Origin: Flavobacteriaceae bacterium
GTDB lineage: Bacteria; Bacteroidota; Bacteroidia; Flavobacteriales; Flavobacteriaceae
Direction: 5' to 3'
Assembly (NCBI GenBank): GCA_016764435.1
Contig: JAESRX010000041.1
Coordinates: 1 to 32,954 of the forward strand
Length of the DNA: 32,954 bases
Shown one piece after another: positions 14,770 through 23,757 of the stretch; within the stretch, counting starts at the first letter, position 1, and every line of letters starts with the position of its first letter. The position numbers and the translations under genes were made by a program. The notes under the pieces were generated by a model, which ran no database searches, was not told the DNA's origin, and saw only the letters and a program-made list of their open reading frames with translations.

Positions 14770-17697
14770 TTAAAAGTCAATATTTACTCCAAGCATGTAC
14801 GTTTCCGGACGTGGGTAGAAGTTGTTATCGATTCCTCCATTAATTTCTGGATCTAATCCTTTGTAGTCTGTAATGGTTAAGATATTGTTTGCGGAAGCAT
14901 AAAATCTAAACCCAATATTTTTGATAAAATCTTTAGGAACTGTATATCCTAAAGTAATGTTATCAATCTTAAAGAAAGAGGCATCTTGGATATAGTAATC
15001 ACTTAATACAGTCTTATCAGTAGTGAATTTAAATCCAGTATTGTAATAATCCGTATTTAGGTTTCTCAATACTCCTTTTTCTGTTGACTTGTTTGTGTGA
15101 GAGTTAGAAGAAGCTACGTTATTATAAACATAGTTTCCAAAACTTGCTCTGGTAGCAATGTTTAAATCCCATCCTTTATAGTCTACACTAGTGCTTAATC
15201 CCATAATTACATCGGCATATGGATTTTCGCTATGGTATTTATCTTTATCATTTATTTTACCATCGTTATTTCTGTCTACAAACACCCCTTCAATTGGCCT
15301 GTTGTTTACATCGTACACTTGTTCGTATACTAGGAATGTATAGGGAGCGTATCCTTCTTCATGAATTTGGATAGAACTACCAATTCCAAAATGTCCTGCA
15401 GTTTGAACATCAGGCATTTTTGTTACTTCGTTCTTGTTGTATGAAACATTATAGTTGATGTTCCAAGTTAAATTGTCCGTGCGAACTGGGATTACATTTA
15501 AAGCGAATTCAATACCGCTATTTTTCATGTCTCCAATATTTGCATCCACTTTATTACCAAAGTTGGTGAAAGAATCAACAGTACTAGAGGCAATTAAATC
15601 TTTGGTTGTTTTTACATAAGCATCAAGAGAACCAGAAATACGGTTGTCAAATAAGCTATAGTCAATCCCTGCATTTAAGGTGTTTCCTATTTCCCATCTT
15701 AAATCAGTGTTTACTGGAGATGGACGGTAGGTGCGGTAAAAAGCATCTCCAAATTGGTAAGAAGCACCTGTTATACTACCTGTATATCTTGTTAAGAATT
15801 GGTAGTTTTCAAGTCCATTTACATTTCCTACTTCACCATATCCAATTCTTACTTTTAAGCTATTGATAATGTCAGATTCGGCTAAGAAATTTTCATTAGA
15901 AACATTCCAGGCCAAAGCTACAGAAGGGAAGTATCCCCAACGGTCGTTTGGATTTAATTTAGAAGAAGCATCTGCACGTAAGGTGGCAGTTACTAAATAA
16001 CGGTCCTTATAGTTGTAATTAGCACGACCAAAGTAAGACATTAATACAGCTCTATCTTTATAAGATTTTTCGAAGTATTTAGTGGCTGCGTCTGTAAAGA
16101 AGCTTGAATTAGAATCCATCTTTTCTTGTTCAAACATTTGGTAAGAATGTCCAGCCATAATCCCTATAGAGTGATCGTCATTCAAATCCTTTGTGTAATT
16201 TAAATAAAAATCAAATAATTTATTTTCAGAATTATTTGAGTAGTTACTATTGGAGCCGTCAAAAGCGTCATTTGAACTTGGCATTAAATTGCTTGTTGCG
16301 GTTCTTCCATTACTGTCAGAAACATCATAACCAACATTCACTACAGCATTTAATCCATCAACAAACGGTAATGCGTAATCTACTTTTACGTTTGTAATCA
16401 AGCGTCTTACTTCTGCCGTGTTGTTTGTCAAGTTTAATAAAGCCAATGGGTTTACTGGAGATAAAGCCATTAAAGTAGCTTCGTCTGAAGCAGGGTCTAC
16501 CCAGTAAGAGTAGCCTCCGTATCTAGAAGATGCATCGTAAATAGCTTGGGTAGGGTCATAACCTACAGCTTGTCCAATAGCGTCTCTGTCTGCAAATTTA
16601 TTTTCGATATACGAACCATTTACATTAAAGTCAATTTTTAAAGCATCGTCTAAAAATTTAGGATTTAAGCTTAATTTAGCGGTTGTTCTATTAAAAGCAT
16701 CTGTTCTTAAAACACCTTCGGTATCTGTATATCCTATAGATAAACGATATGGAAGGTTTTTAACAGCACCAGAAATACTTAAGTTACTATCACTACTAAC
16801 AGCAGTGGTGTAAATCTCTTTTTGCCAGTCGGTGTTTGCTGTTCCTAGTCTAGAAATATATGCTTCATTTTCAGTAGCATTTATTAAGTTGGTAAACTGA
16901 TTTGCATTCAAAACAGAAACGTAATCATACACTTTAGCCATAGAAGTGTTGGTGTTAAAGTTCACCTTCATCTCTTGATTTACCTTCCCTTTCTTGGTGG
17001 TAATCATGATCACACCATTTGCTGCTCTAGATCCGAATATAGCAGTAGATGACGCGTCTTTTAGTACGGTTATCGAAGCAATATCTGCTGGATTAATAGC
17101 GTTTAGAGCATTTCTAGATCCTCCGATGTTAGATTCGCTCATTGGAACACCGTCCACAACGATTAAAGGATTAGAATTTAAAGATAAAGAACCAGTTCCT
17201 CTAATTCGGATTTCTTGTCCTTCACCAGGTGCTCCACCTCCAGAGCTGATTTGTACCCCAGCAACTTTACCTTGAATTAAAGATTGTGCAGAAACATTGG
17301 CACCTTCATTAAAATCGTCTGAGTTTACTAAATTTACAGATCCAGTTAAATCCTTTTTACGTGCAGTTCCATATCCAATAACCACCACTTCGTTCAATGC
17401 TTGTGCATCTTCTTTTAAAGATACATTTACGATTGCTTGCCCATTAAAAGTAATGCTTTGAGTTTCAAACCCCATATAGGTAAAAACTAAAATATCTCCT
17501 TTATTTAACTGTGATAGTGTGTAATTCCCATCAAAATCTGTAGAAGACCCTTTACTAGTTCCTTTTATTATAATGCTCACTCCTGGTAATCCTGTACCAG
17601 TTGCTTCTTCTAATACTGTCCCTGAGATTGTCTGCTGTGCAAACATGCTAAGGGGAGCTAGTAGTAGCGCAATTAAAAAAATTCTAAAATTTTTCAT
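14770..17697 (-). CDS. susC: SusC-like TonB-dependent maltooligosaccharide transporter
   Basis: This 975-residue outer-membrane beta-barrel imports oligosaccharides using TonB energy. Residues 1-20 are a signal peptide ending MFAQ. A carboxypeptidase-regulatory-like domain spans about 23-95, and a TonB-box-like segment NEVVVIGYG lies at 102-110. The plug domain carries the SusC/RagA signature KDASSTAIFGSRAANG at about 213-228. The rest is barrel, ending YMLGVNIDF with a terminal Phe as expected for outer-membrane insertion. It is the first gene of the leftward arm, and a 512-base regulatory region precedes it. Length is typical. Confidence 0.95.
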   Translation of the reverse strand: MKNFRIFLIALLLAPLSMFAQQTISGTVLEEATGTGLPGVSIIIKGTSKGSSTDFDGNYTLSQLNKGDILVFTYMGFETQSITFNGQAIVNVSLKEDAQALNEVVVIGYGTARKKDLTGSVNLVNSDDFNEGANVSAQSLIQGKVAGVQISSGGGAPGEGQEIRIRGTGSLSLNSNPLIVVDGVPMSESNIGGSRNALNAINPADIASITVLKDASSTAIFGSRAANGVIMITTKKGKVNQEMKVNFNTNTSMAKVYDYVSVLNANQFTNLINATENEAYISRLGTANTDWQKEIYTTAVSSDSNLSISGAVKNLPYRLSIGYTDTEGVLRTDAFNRTTAKLSLNPKFLDDALKIDFNVNGSYIENKFADRDAIGQAVGYDPTQAIYDASSRYGGYSYWVDPASDEATLMALSPVNPLALLNLTNNTAEVRRLITNVKVDYALPFVDGLNAVVNVGYDVSDSNGRTATSNLMPSSNDAFDGSNSNYSNNSENKLFDFYLNYTKDLNDDHSIGIMAGHSYQMFEQEKMDSNSSFFTDAATKYFEKSYKDRAVLMSYFGRANYNYKDRYLVTATLRADASSKLNPNDRWGYFPSVALAWNVSNENFLAESDIINSLKVRIGYGEVGNVNGLENYQFLTRYTGSITGASYQFGDAFYRTYRPSPVNTDLRWEIGNTLNAGIDYSLFDNRISGSLDAYVKTTKDLIASSTVDSFTNFGNKVDANIGDMKNSGIEFALNVIPVRTDNLTWNINYNVSYNKNEVTKMPDVQTAGHFGIGSSIQIHEEGYAPYTFLVYEQVYDVNNRPIEGVFVDRNNDGKINDKDKYHSENPYADVIMGLSTSVDYKGWDLNIATRASFGNYVYNNVASSNSHTNKSTEKGVLRNLNTDYYNTGFKFTTDKTVLSDYYIQDASFFKIDNITLGYTVPKDFIKNIGFRFYASANNILTITDYKGLDPEINGGIDNNFYPRPETYMLGVNIDF

Positions 17698-17799
17698 GTA
17701 TTTAAAAAATTAATTAATGATAAATTGTTTGATAATTGTTGTTTACTAAATATTACATTTCACCTTTCGAAGGTACAACCTATGTTTATCGATGTGGGT

Positions 17800-17868
17800 T
17801 TGTAGTGGTGTTTAGAGGTCACTACAACGGTTGCGTGTTCATAACTTTAACGCTACAACGTTGTAGTG
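17800..17868. promoter_or_regulatory. Probable LacI-family operator array before susC
   Basis: TTGTAGTG occurs at 17800-17807, inverted as CACTACAA at 17820-17827, and again at 17861-17868. The last copy forms the right half of a perfect 14-base palindrome CTACAACGTTGTAG at 17853-17866. The central CG and twofold symmetry resemble LacI-family operators. The sites fall just downstream of the predicted susC start point, where a bound repressor could block transcription. I did not find this motif before the other operons. Confidence 0.62.
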
Positions 17869-18027
17869 AAAATGTGTAGTTTTTTGCAAAAGTAAATAAA
17901 ATTATTTTTATTTAGGAATCCGGGTGACAATTATCATTGTTTAATAGTTAGTTTAACGTATAATTATGAAGTGGATTTTAGGCTTTAGAGGTTTTAAAAG
18001 AGTACTTATTTGAACAAATACAGTATA

Positions 18028-18042
18028 TTTGTACAGTACAAA
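18028..18042. promoter_or_regulatory. Palindrome overlapping the regulator's own promoter
   Basis: TTTGTAC (18028-18034) and GTACAAA (18036-18042) are perfect inverted arms around one base. The left arm overlaps the -7 element TATATTTG (18024-18031), so a bound protein would cover the promoter. It shares the TTGTA/TACAA half-site core with the susC-side elements but is arranged differently, which suggests autoregulation by the LacI-type protein. Confidence 0.45.
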
Positions 18043-18209
18043 TTGTTAGAGAAAAAAACAGTGTTATTTTCAAGAGTCTTTGTCAGTTTTTTAACTGACT
18101 GTACTTGACTGTGTAATCCTTTTTTTAAGGCTGATTATTCTCATTTTATGTTTGTATGCGCTACTTAAAATTTATTTTTTTTTTAAATTAATATTTAATT
18201 CACACTTGT

Positions 18210-19232
18210 ATGAAACAACGTATCACCCTTAAAAAAATAGCCAAAGAATTTGGAGTTTCTATTTCTACTGTTTCTAAGGCCTTAAAGGATAGCCATGAAA
18301 TAGGGGAGGATACACGAGAAAAAATACAAGCGTTTGCAAATTATTATAACTACAAGCCTAATAGCTTAGCCTTGCAGTTACGAAATCAAAAAACCTCAGT
18401 TATTGGTGTCATTATTCCAGAGATTGTACATCATTTTTTCTCTACAGTAATACGTGGAATTGAAGAATTTGCGAATGGGAAAGGCTATAATGTGATGGTC
18501 TGTGTTTCCAATGAATCGTATCAAAAAGAAGTCTCTAATATCAATGTATTGACCAATGGTAGTGTAGATGGATTAATTATCTCCATTGCTAGAGAGACCC
18601 AAGAAAACAGGGATTATAAACATTTAAACTCTTTAATTGAAGATGATTTTCCACTGGTGTTATTTGACCGTGTAAATGATAAACTCAAGTGTGATAAAGT
18701 GACGATTGACGATGTTGGAGGGGCTTATAAAGCCACGAATCATTTAATTAGTACAGGTGCTAAAAGAATAGCAATGTTAACCACCATGGACTATGTGTCT
18801 GTGGGAGCTTTACGTACGGAAGGTTATTTGAAATCCTTAGAGAAACACGGGATAGCAATAGACAAAGAGTTGATTTTTAAGATCGATGATGATGAGAATT
18901 TAGAAACTCAAATTTCTCAATTATTTGAAGGAGATAATATTCCTGATGCTATTTTAGCCGTGAACGAAATTTATGCAGCTATTGCTTTACAATTGGCCAA
19001 ATTAAAAGGCCTTTCAGTTCCTGATGATGTGGCTATTATTGGTTTTACAAGTGGCTTAATTTCTAAATTCACTTCGCCACCACTCTCTATGGTAGAGCAA
19101 CATGGGAATTTAATGGGAAGGCAGGCCGCTGATTTACTTATTAAAAGGATAGAAAGCGAAAGTACTTACGACTATAAAAAGGAGGTATTGTCTGCCAATC
19201 TAAAAATTAGACAATCAACAAAAAAAGAGTAA
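18210..19232 (+). CDS. LacI-family transcriptional regulator of the alpha-glucan locus
   Basis: This 340-residue protein has the LacI-type helix-turn-helix at residues 6-25 (TLKKIAKEFGVSISTVSKAL) and the hinge-helix region around NSLALQLRNQ. A periplasmic-binding-protein-like ligand domain follows (VIGVIIPEI, GSVDGLIISI, DDVAIIGFTSG). It should bind DNA as a dimer and respond to a sugar or sugar phosphate, plausibly maltose or a derivative. It is transcribed away from susC and in the same direction as the permease operon, 137 bases upstream of it. The B. thetaiotaomicron starch locus uses the unrelated membrane regulator SusR, so this locus is wired differently. Repressor versus activator role is not decided by sequence. 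Confidence 0.92.
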   Translation: MKQRITLKKIAKEFGVSISTVSKALKDSHEIGEDTREKIQAFANYYNYKPNSLALQLRNQKTSVIGVIIPEIVHHFFSTVIRGIEEFANGKGYNVMVCVSNESYQKEVSNINVLTNGSVDGLIISIARETQENRDYKHLNSLIEDDFPLVLFDRVNDKLKCDKVTIDDVGGAYKATNHLISTGAKRIAMLTTMDYVSVGALRTEGYLKSLEKHGIAIDKELIFKIDDDENLETQISQLFEGDNIPDAILAVNEIYAAIALQLAKLKGLSVPDDVAIIGFTSGLISKFTSPPLSMVEQHGNLMGRQAADLLIKRIESESTYDYKKEVLSANLKIRQSTKKE

Positions 19233-19258
19233 TTTTTTAGTTATTTCATATTTTTTAC

Positions 19259-19344
19259 TACCTTTGTCGGGTAAAAGAAATTTTACATCTTTACTGAATT
19301 TCACACTTCACACCCAAAATACCCGAAAGGATTTTCCCTTTTGG
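19259..19344 (+). promoter_or_regulatory. Promoter and structured leader of the permease-phosphorylase operon
   Basis: TACCTTTG at 19259-19266 fits the -7 consensus; no clear -33 is seen. Just downstream lies the hairpin GTAAAA-GAAA-TTTTAC (19271-19286). A second hairpin, CCGAAAGG (19323-19330) with CCTTTTGG (19337-19344), has one G-U pair. A longer-range match TCGGGTA (19267-19273) with TACCCGA (19320-19326) would compete with both. The ATG is at 19370. Confidence 0.45.
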
Positions 19345-19369
19345 TTAGAATCATTTTAATATTTTTTTT

Positions 19370-20746
19370 ATGGAAAAACAGAAACTACGTTTCTGGGAAA
19401 TCTGGAACATGAGTTTTGGTTTCTTAGGAATTCAATTTGGGTTTGCACTACAAGGTGGATTTATGTCGAGGATATTTCAAACATTAGGCGCGGAAAAAGA
19501 CGCCATTCCTATGTTGTGGATTGCAGCGCCCTTAACGGGATTATTAGTACAGCCAATTATTGGATACTTAAGTGATAAAACATGGAGCCCTCGATGGGGG
19601 AGAAGAAAGCCTTATTTTTTAATAGGTGCCGTACTGAGTTCTATTGCTTTATTTATAGTACCTCATTCACCTTATTTATGGGTGGCTGCAGGATTATTAT
19701 GGATTTTAGATGCTTCTATTAATATTTCTATGGAGCCGTTTAGAGCCTTGGTAGCAGATAAATTACCGAAATCTCAAACTTCTTATGGTTTTGTAGTTCA
19801 AACATTAATTATTGGAATTGGGACTTGGATCGCAAGTAACCTTCCTTGGGCTATTTCAAAATTAGGCGTGAGTGATGAAGCTGCAATGGGTGTCATTCCA
19901 ATGTCTGTAAAAGTTGCTTTTGCTATTGGTGCCGTCGTGTTTTTTTCGAGTATTATTTATACAGTAATGAAGACAAAGGAATATCCGCCAGAGGATATGA
20001 AAGCTTTTGAAGAAGAGAAGAAAAAGAAGAATATGTTTATCAAAGATATTACCAATAATATCTTTAGCATGCCTTTAACGATGAGAAGATTAGGGGTCGT
20101 TCAGTTTTTTAGTTGGTTTGCCTTTTTTACCATGTGGTCTATGGCAAATCCAGCATTGACAGAACATGTTTTTCATACGCCAGCTCCTATGGAAAGTGCC
20201 TATGATTTAGCAACCACTGCAGGGAACGAAGCCTTTATGGTGGCAAATACCGCCTTCCAAAAAGCGTCCAATAGAGTCGGGTCTTATATGGGAGTATATG
20301 GATTGTCTTCGATGGTATTTGCATTAATCTTAACTTTCTATACTTCTAGAAAACGTATCAATAGAAAATACGTTCATATGTTCTCCTTGTTTTTAGGAGG
20401 GCTAGGATTTATCTCTATGTACTTTGTGCCTTCGCCAGAATATTTAGCAGGTTCTTTTGCATTGATCGGTTTTGCTTGGGGTAGTATTTTATCCATGCCT
20501 TATGCCATGTTATCGAGCTCTGTGGATCCTAAAAAAATGGGAGTTATCATGGGAATATTTAATATGTTTATCGTCATCCCTCAAATTATTGCGGCCCTTG
20601 GTGGTATTAATTATATTTCTGGTCTTTTAGGCGAGGAAGCGATTAATGCTATGATTGTAGCCGGAATCAGTTTAATTATTGCAGGTTTTAGTAATTTATT
20701 GATTACCAATAAAGAAGCCATTACCTATCAACCTACAGAAGAATAA
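19370..20746 (+). CDS. MFS maltose/maltodextrin-type permease
   Basis: This 458-residue inner-membrane protein of the major facilitator superfamily has about twelve helices. It resembles sugar/cation symporters of the glycoside-pentoside-hexuronide and SLC45-like groups. The segment GYLSDKTWSPRWGRRKPYF after helix two is the MFS motif A (Gly, Asp, then RxGRRK). It likely carries maltose or short maltodextrins from periplasm to cytoplasm, where the phosphorylase encoded two genes later acts. It is first in a tight operon, with pgmB starting two bases after its stop. Substrate is inferred from context. Confidence 0.85.
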   Translation: MEKQKLRFWEIWNMSFGFLGIQFGFALQGGFMSRIFQTLGAEKDAIPMLWIAAPLTGLLVQPIIGYLSDKTWSPRWGRRKPYFLIGAVLSSIALFIVPHSPYLWVAAGLLWILDASINISMEPFRALVADKLPKSQTSYGFVVQTLIIGIGTWIASNLPWAISKLGVSDEAAMGVIPMSVKVAFAIGAVVFFSSIIYTVMKTKEYPPEDMKAFEEEKKKKNMFIKDITNNIFSMPLTMRRLGVVQFFSWFAFFTMWSMANPALTEHVFHTPAPMESAYDLATTAGNEAFMVANTAFQKASNRVGSYMGVYGLSSMVFALILTFYTSRKRINRKYVHMFSLFLGGLGFISMYFVPSPEYLAGSFALIGFAWGSILSMPYAMLSSSVDPKKMGVIMGIFNMFIVIPQIIAALGGINYISGLLGEEAINAMIVAGISLIIAGFSNLLITNKEAITYQPTEE

Positions 20747-20748
20747 AT

Positions 20749-21402
20749 ATGAAAGAGAAAGCTTTTATTTTTGATTTAGACGGTGTTATTGTAGATACCG
20801 CAAAATACCACTTTTTAGCGTGGAAGAATTTAGCCAATGAATTAGGATTTGATTTTACCGAAACCCAAAACGAATTATTGAAAGGGGTGAGTCGTGTCAA
20901 ATCATTAGAAATTATATTAAATATTGGTGGTGTAACACTTACAGACGAACAGACACAAGAGTTCTTAGTAAAGAAAAACACCGAGTATTTAGCCTTTATC
21001 AATAAAATGACGGCAGATGAAATTTTGCCTGGAGTTTTAAAGGTACTTGCATTTTTAAAAGAAAACAATATTCCTTTCGCTTTAGGATCGGCCAGTAAAA
21101 ATGCCCGTTTTATTTTGGAACAAGTGGGGATTATTGATTTGTTCGATGCCATTGTAGATGGAAATGATGTAAGTAAGGCAAAACCAGATCCAGAAGTATT
21201 TTTACTTGGAGCTGAAAAATTAAATGTTGCTCCAGTCAATTGTGTTGTTTTTGAAGACGCCATTGCCGGAGTAGAAGCAGCAAATAATGCAGGTATGGTA
21301 AGTATCGGTATTGGAAGCGAGGATGTGTTAACAGAAGCAAACTCAGTATTTGAGTCTATGGACCAAATGTCAGATGCTTTTTTGAACAACCTTATTAAAT
21401 AA
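20749..21402 (+). CDS. pgmB: Beta-phosphoglucomutase
   Basis: This 217-residue cytoplasmic HAD-superfamily enzyme converts beta-glucose-1-phosphate to glucose-6-phosphate. FDLDGVIVDT near the start gives nucleophile Asp9 and acid/base Asp11. GSASKN (motif II), Lys in SKAKPDPEVF (motif III) and VFEDAIAG (motif IV) follow in order. Its place between the permease and the maltose phosphorylase fixes the role, since that phosphorylase releases beta-glucose-1-phosphate. Spacing is two bases to the gene before and six to the next. Confidence 0.93.
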   Translation: MKEKAFIFDLDGVIVDTAKYHFLAWKNLANELGFDFTETQNELLKGVSRVKSLEIILNIGGVTLTDEQTQEFLVKKNTEYLAFINKMTADEILPGVLKVLAFLKENNIPFALGSASKNARFILEQVGIIDLFDAIVDGNDVSKAKPDPEVFLLGAEKLNVAPVNCVVFEDAIAGVEAANNAGMVSIGIGSEDVLTEANSVFESMDQMSDAFLNNLIK

Positions 21403-21408
21403 GAACAA

Positions 21409-23685
21409 ATGAACAAGGATTATATAGTAGCAGCGAAATGGTCAATTATTGAAGAAGGATTCAATGATGATCATATAAAAGCCTCGGAAAGTTTATTCAG
21501 TATCGGAAACGGTGCGATGGGACAAAGAGCAAATTTTGAAGAAGATTTTTCAGGAAGTACTTTCTTAGGGAATTATATAGGAGGTATTTATTACCCAGAT
21601 AAAACACGTGTGGGATGGTGGAAAAATGGCTATCCAGAGTATTTTGCAAAAGTATTGAACGCGCCTAATTGGGTGGGGATGCATTTGAAAATAAATGACA
21701 CTTTATTTGATTTAAACTTGTGTGAAGTAAGCGATTTTAGACGTGAGCTTAATATGCAAGAAGGATGGTTAAGTAGATCATTTACGGCTAAATTGAGCAA
21801 TGGAAATATTGTTAAGATTAACGCACAACGTTTTTTAAGTATCAAACGTGATGAGGTAGGAGCGATTAAATATTCGGTAACTGCTGAAAATTTTGACGGT
21901 ACTGTCCAATTCTCTCCATATATCGATGCCGGTATTATGAACGAGGATGCGAATTATGACGAGTTTTTCTGGGAGATTTTAAGTCAGTCAGAAGCAGACA
22001 ACGAAGGTTGTATCGTTTCTAGAACCTTAAAAACAGCATTTTCTGTAGCGACGGCTATGAAAATCACCTTTGAAAAGAACGGAACTACTATTTCTGTTCC
22101 CAAAACGGCAAATTTAGAAGCAAAGAAAATGACCTTCACGTACGCTATGGATGTAGCACAAGGTGAAACAGTTACCATGTATAAATACGCCTCAAGCACC
22201 AGTTCTTTAAACCATTCAGAAGATGCAATTGTATCGGAAGGGTATAAGAATGTACAAGAAGCAGCAAGTACAGGTTATGCGGGATTATTAGCAGAACAAG
22301 TAGCGGAATGGGCAAGTATTTGGGAAATGGCGGATATCGTAATTGAAGGGGATGTAAAAGCACAACAAGCCATTCGTTTTAATATCTTCCAATTAAACCA
22401 AACCTATTTAGGGAAAGATGCACGTTTGAACATTGGGCCTAAAGGATTTACAGGAGAAAAATACGGAGGAAGTACCTATTGGGATACGGAAGCCTATTGT
22501 ATTCCTTTTTATATGAGTACTAAAGATGCGGGCGTAGCAAAGAATTTATTGATGTATCGCTACAATCAATTAGACAGAGCTATAGAAAATGCCACCAAAT
22601 TAGGATTTACTGACGGTGCAGCATTGTACCCAATGGTTACTATGAACGGGGAGGAATGCCACAACGAATGGGAAATTACCTTTGAAGAAATTCACCGTAA
22701 TGGCGCCATGATTTATGGTATTTATAGCTACGTAAACTATACACAAGATTTTGATTACGTGCGTGATTTTGGTATTGAAGTAATGGTAGGAGTGTCTCGT
22801 TTTTGGCAACAAAGAGCGACGTTCTCTATGGACAAAAATCAGTTTGTGATTTTAGGAGTTACCGGACCAAACGAATACGAAAACAACGTAAATAATAACT
22901 TTTACACGAACTATTTGGCACAATGGAGTATTGAATACACCATGAAGTCATTAGCCCGTATCCAAAAAGAAACACCAGAAAAATATACCGCCATATTAGC
23001 GAAATTAAACTTGACAGATGCCGAATTAGGAAAATGGAAAGCAGTAGCTAGTAATATGTATTTACCATACAGCGAAAAAGAAGGTGTCTATTTACAACAA
23101 GACGGTTTCTTAGATAAGGAATTAATTCCAGTAGCGGATTTAGCCGTAGAAAATCGTCCTATTAACCAGAAATGGTCTTGGGATAGAATTTTACGTTCTT
23201 GCTATATTAAACAAGCGGATGTACTCCAAGGGATGTTCTTTTTCGAAAATAAATTTGATAAGAAAACGATCGAAAAACACTTTGATTTTTATGAACCATT
23301 AACTGTTCACGAATCATCATTGTCTCCATGTGTGCACTCTATTATGGCGGCTTATATAGATCGTATGCCTAAGGCTTATGAACAATATTTACGTACTGCT
23401 CGTTTAGACTTGGATGATTATAACCACGAAGTACATGAAGGATGTCACATTACCAGTATGGCAGGAACTTGGATGGCAATTGTTCAAGGATTTGGTGGAA
23501 TGCGTATTTGGGAAGATGGAAAATTAACTTTCAATCCTCAAATTCCTGAAGAATGGACCTCGTATTCGTTTAAAATTAATTTTAGAGGTCAGGTAATTAG
23601 AGTTTATAAGAGCCAGACGGAATGTAAATATTTTGACGAGTCAGATAATGAAATATCAATTGAGACCTTGGCCGTAAACGCCTAG
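21409..23685 (+). CDS. mapA: GH65 maltose phosphorylase
   Basis: This 758-residue cytoplasmic enzyme (no signal peptide) splits maltose with phosphate into glucose and beta-glucose-1-phosphate. The N-terminal beta domain covers about 1-260, followed by a linker and the alpha/alpha barrel. GEECHNEWEITFEEIHRNGA at 414-433 is the GH65 motif containing the general acid glutamate. HESSLS at 634-639 corresponds to the phosphate-binding loop. WDTEAYCIPFY lies in between. Trehalose and kojibiose phosphorylases share the family, but gene context favours maltose. It is the last gene of the permease-pgmB-mapA operon, with a strong terminator 17 bases downstream. Confidence 0.92.
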   Translation: MNKDYIVAAKWSIIEEGFNDDHIKASESLFSIGNGAMGQRANFEEDFSGSTFLGNYIGGIYYPDKTRVGWWKNGYPEYFAKVLNAPNWVGMHLKINDTLFDLNLCEVSDFRRELNMQEGWLSRSFTAKLSNGNIVKINAQRFLSIKRDEVGAIKYSVTAENFDGTVQFSPYIDAGIMNEDANYDEFFWEILSQSEADNEGCIVSRTLKTAFSVATAMKITFEKNGTTISVPKTANLEAKKMTFTYAMDVAQGETVTMYKYASSTSSLNHSEDAIVSEGYKNVQEAASTGYAGLLAEQVAEWASIWEMADIVIEGDVKAQQAIRFNIFQLNQTYLGKDARLNIGPKGFTGEKYGGSTYWDTEAYCIPFYMSTKDAGVAKNLLMYRYNQLDRAIENATKLGFTDGAALYPMVTMNGEECHNEWEITFEEIHRNGAMIYGIYSYVNYTQDFDYVRDFGIEVMVGVSRFWQQRATFSMDKNQFVILGVTGPNEYENNVNNNFYTNYLAQWSIEYTMKSLARIQKETPEKYTAILAKLNLTDAELGKWKAVASNMYLPYSEKEGVYLQQDGFLDKELIPVADLAVENRPINQKWSWDRILRSCYIKQADVLQGMFFFENKFDKKTIEKHFDFYEPLTVHESSLSPCVHSIMAAYIDRMPKAYEQYLRTARLDLDDYNHEVHEGCHITSMAGTWMAIVQGFGGMRIWEDGKLTFNPQIPEEWTSYSFKINFRGQVIRVYKSQTECKYFDESDNEISIETLAVNA

Positions 23686-23701
23686 TTTTAATTTCTTTTA
23701 T

Positions 23702-23757
23702 AACATTTCATGTCTCTGATTTATTTAATTAAATCGGTAACATGGAATGTTTTTTTT
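23702..23757 (+). terminator. Strong intrinsic terminator after maltose phosphorylase
   Basis: A two-part stem: outer arms 23702-23713 and 23740-23751 (12 pairs, one G-U), and inner arms 23716-23723 and 23730-23737 (8 pairs, one wobble) with a six-base loop. Eight T follow (23750-23757). It should separate the cytoplasmic phosphorolysis operon from the four periplasmic and lipoprotein glycosidase genes that follow. Confidence 0.85.

Larger units (their letters stand above)
17698..18209. promoter_or_regulatory. Divergent control region between susC and lacI-type regulator
   Basis: This 512-base gap contains no believable gene. Leftward candidate -7: TACTTTTG at 17894-17887, giving a susC leader of about 180 bases. 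Rightward candidate -7: TATATTTG at 18024-18031, giving a regulator leader of about 170 bases. Neither has a clear -33 TTG at 19-20 bases. Repeated TTGTAGTG-type elements lie in the susC leader (17800-17868), an odd-centred palindrome overlaps the rightward -7 (18028-18042), and a leader hairpin lies at 18082-18099. Confidence 0.6.

Noticed and set aside
14760-14780. Upstream ATG that would extend SusD by seven residues.
   Set aside because: It overlaps the susC end and places extra residues before a complete lipoprotein signal peptide. The ATG at 14759 fits better.
20733-21416. A 227-codon open frame antisense to the beta-phosphoglucomutase gene.
   Set aside because: It lies entirely opposite a gene with complete HAD motifs, and its Ser/Lys/Phe-rich translation has no recognisable domain. 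It is a shadow of the real gene's codon use.
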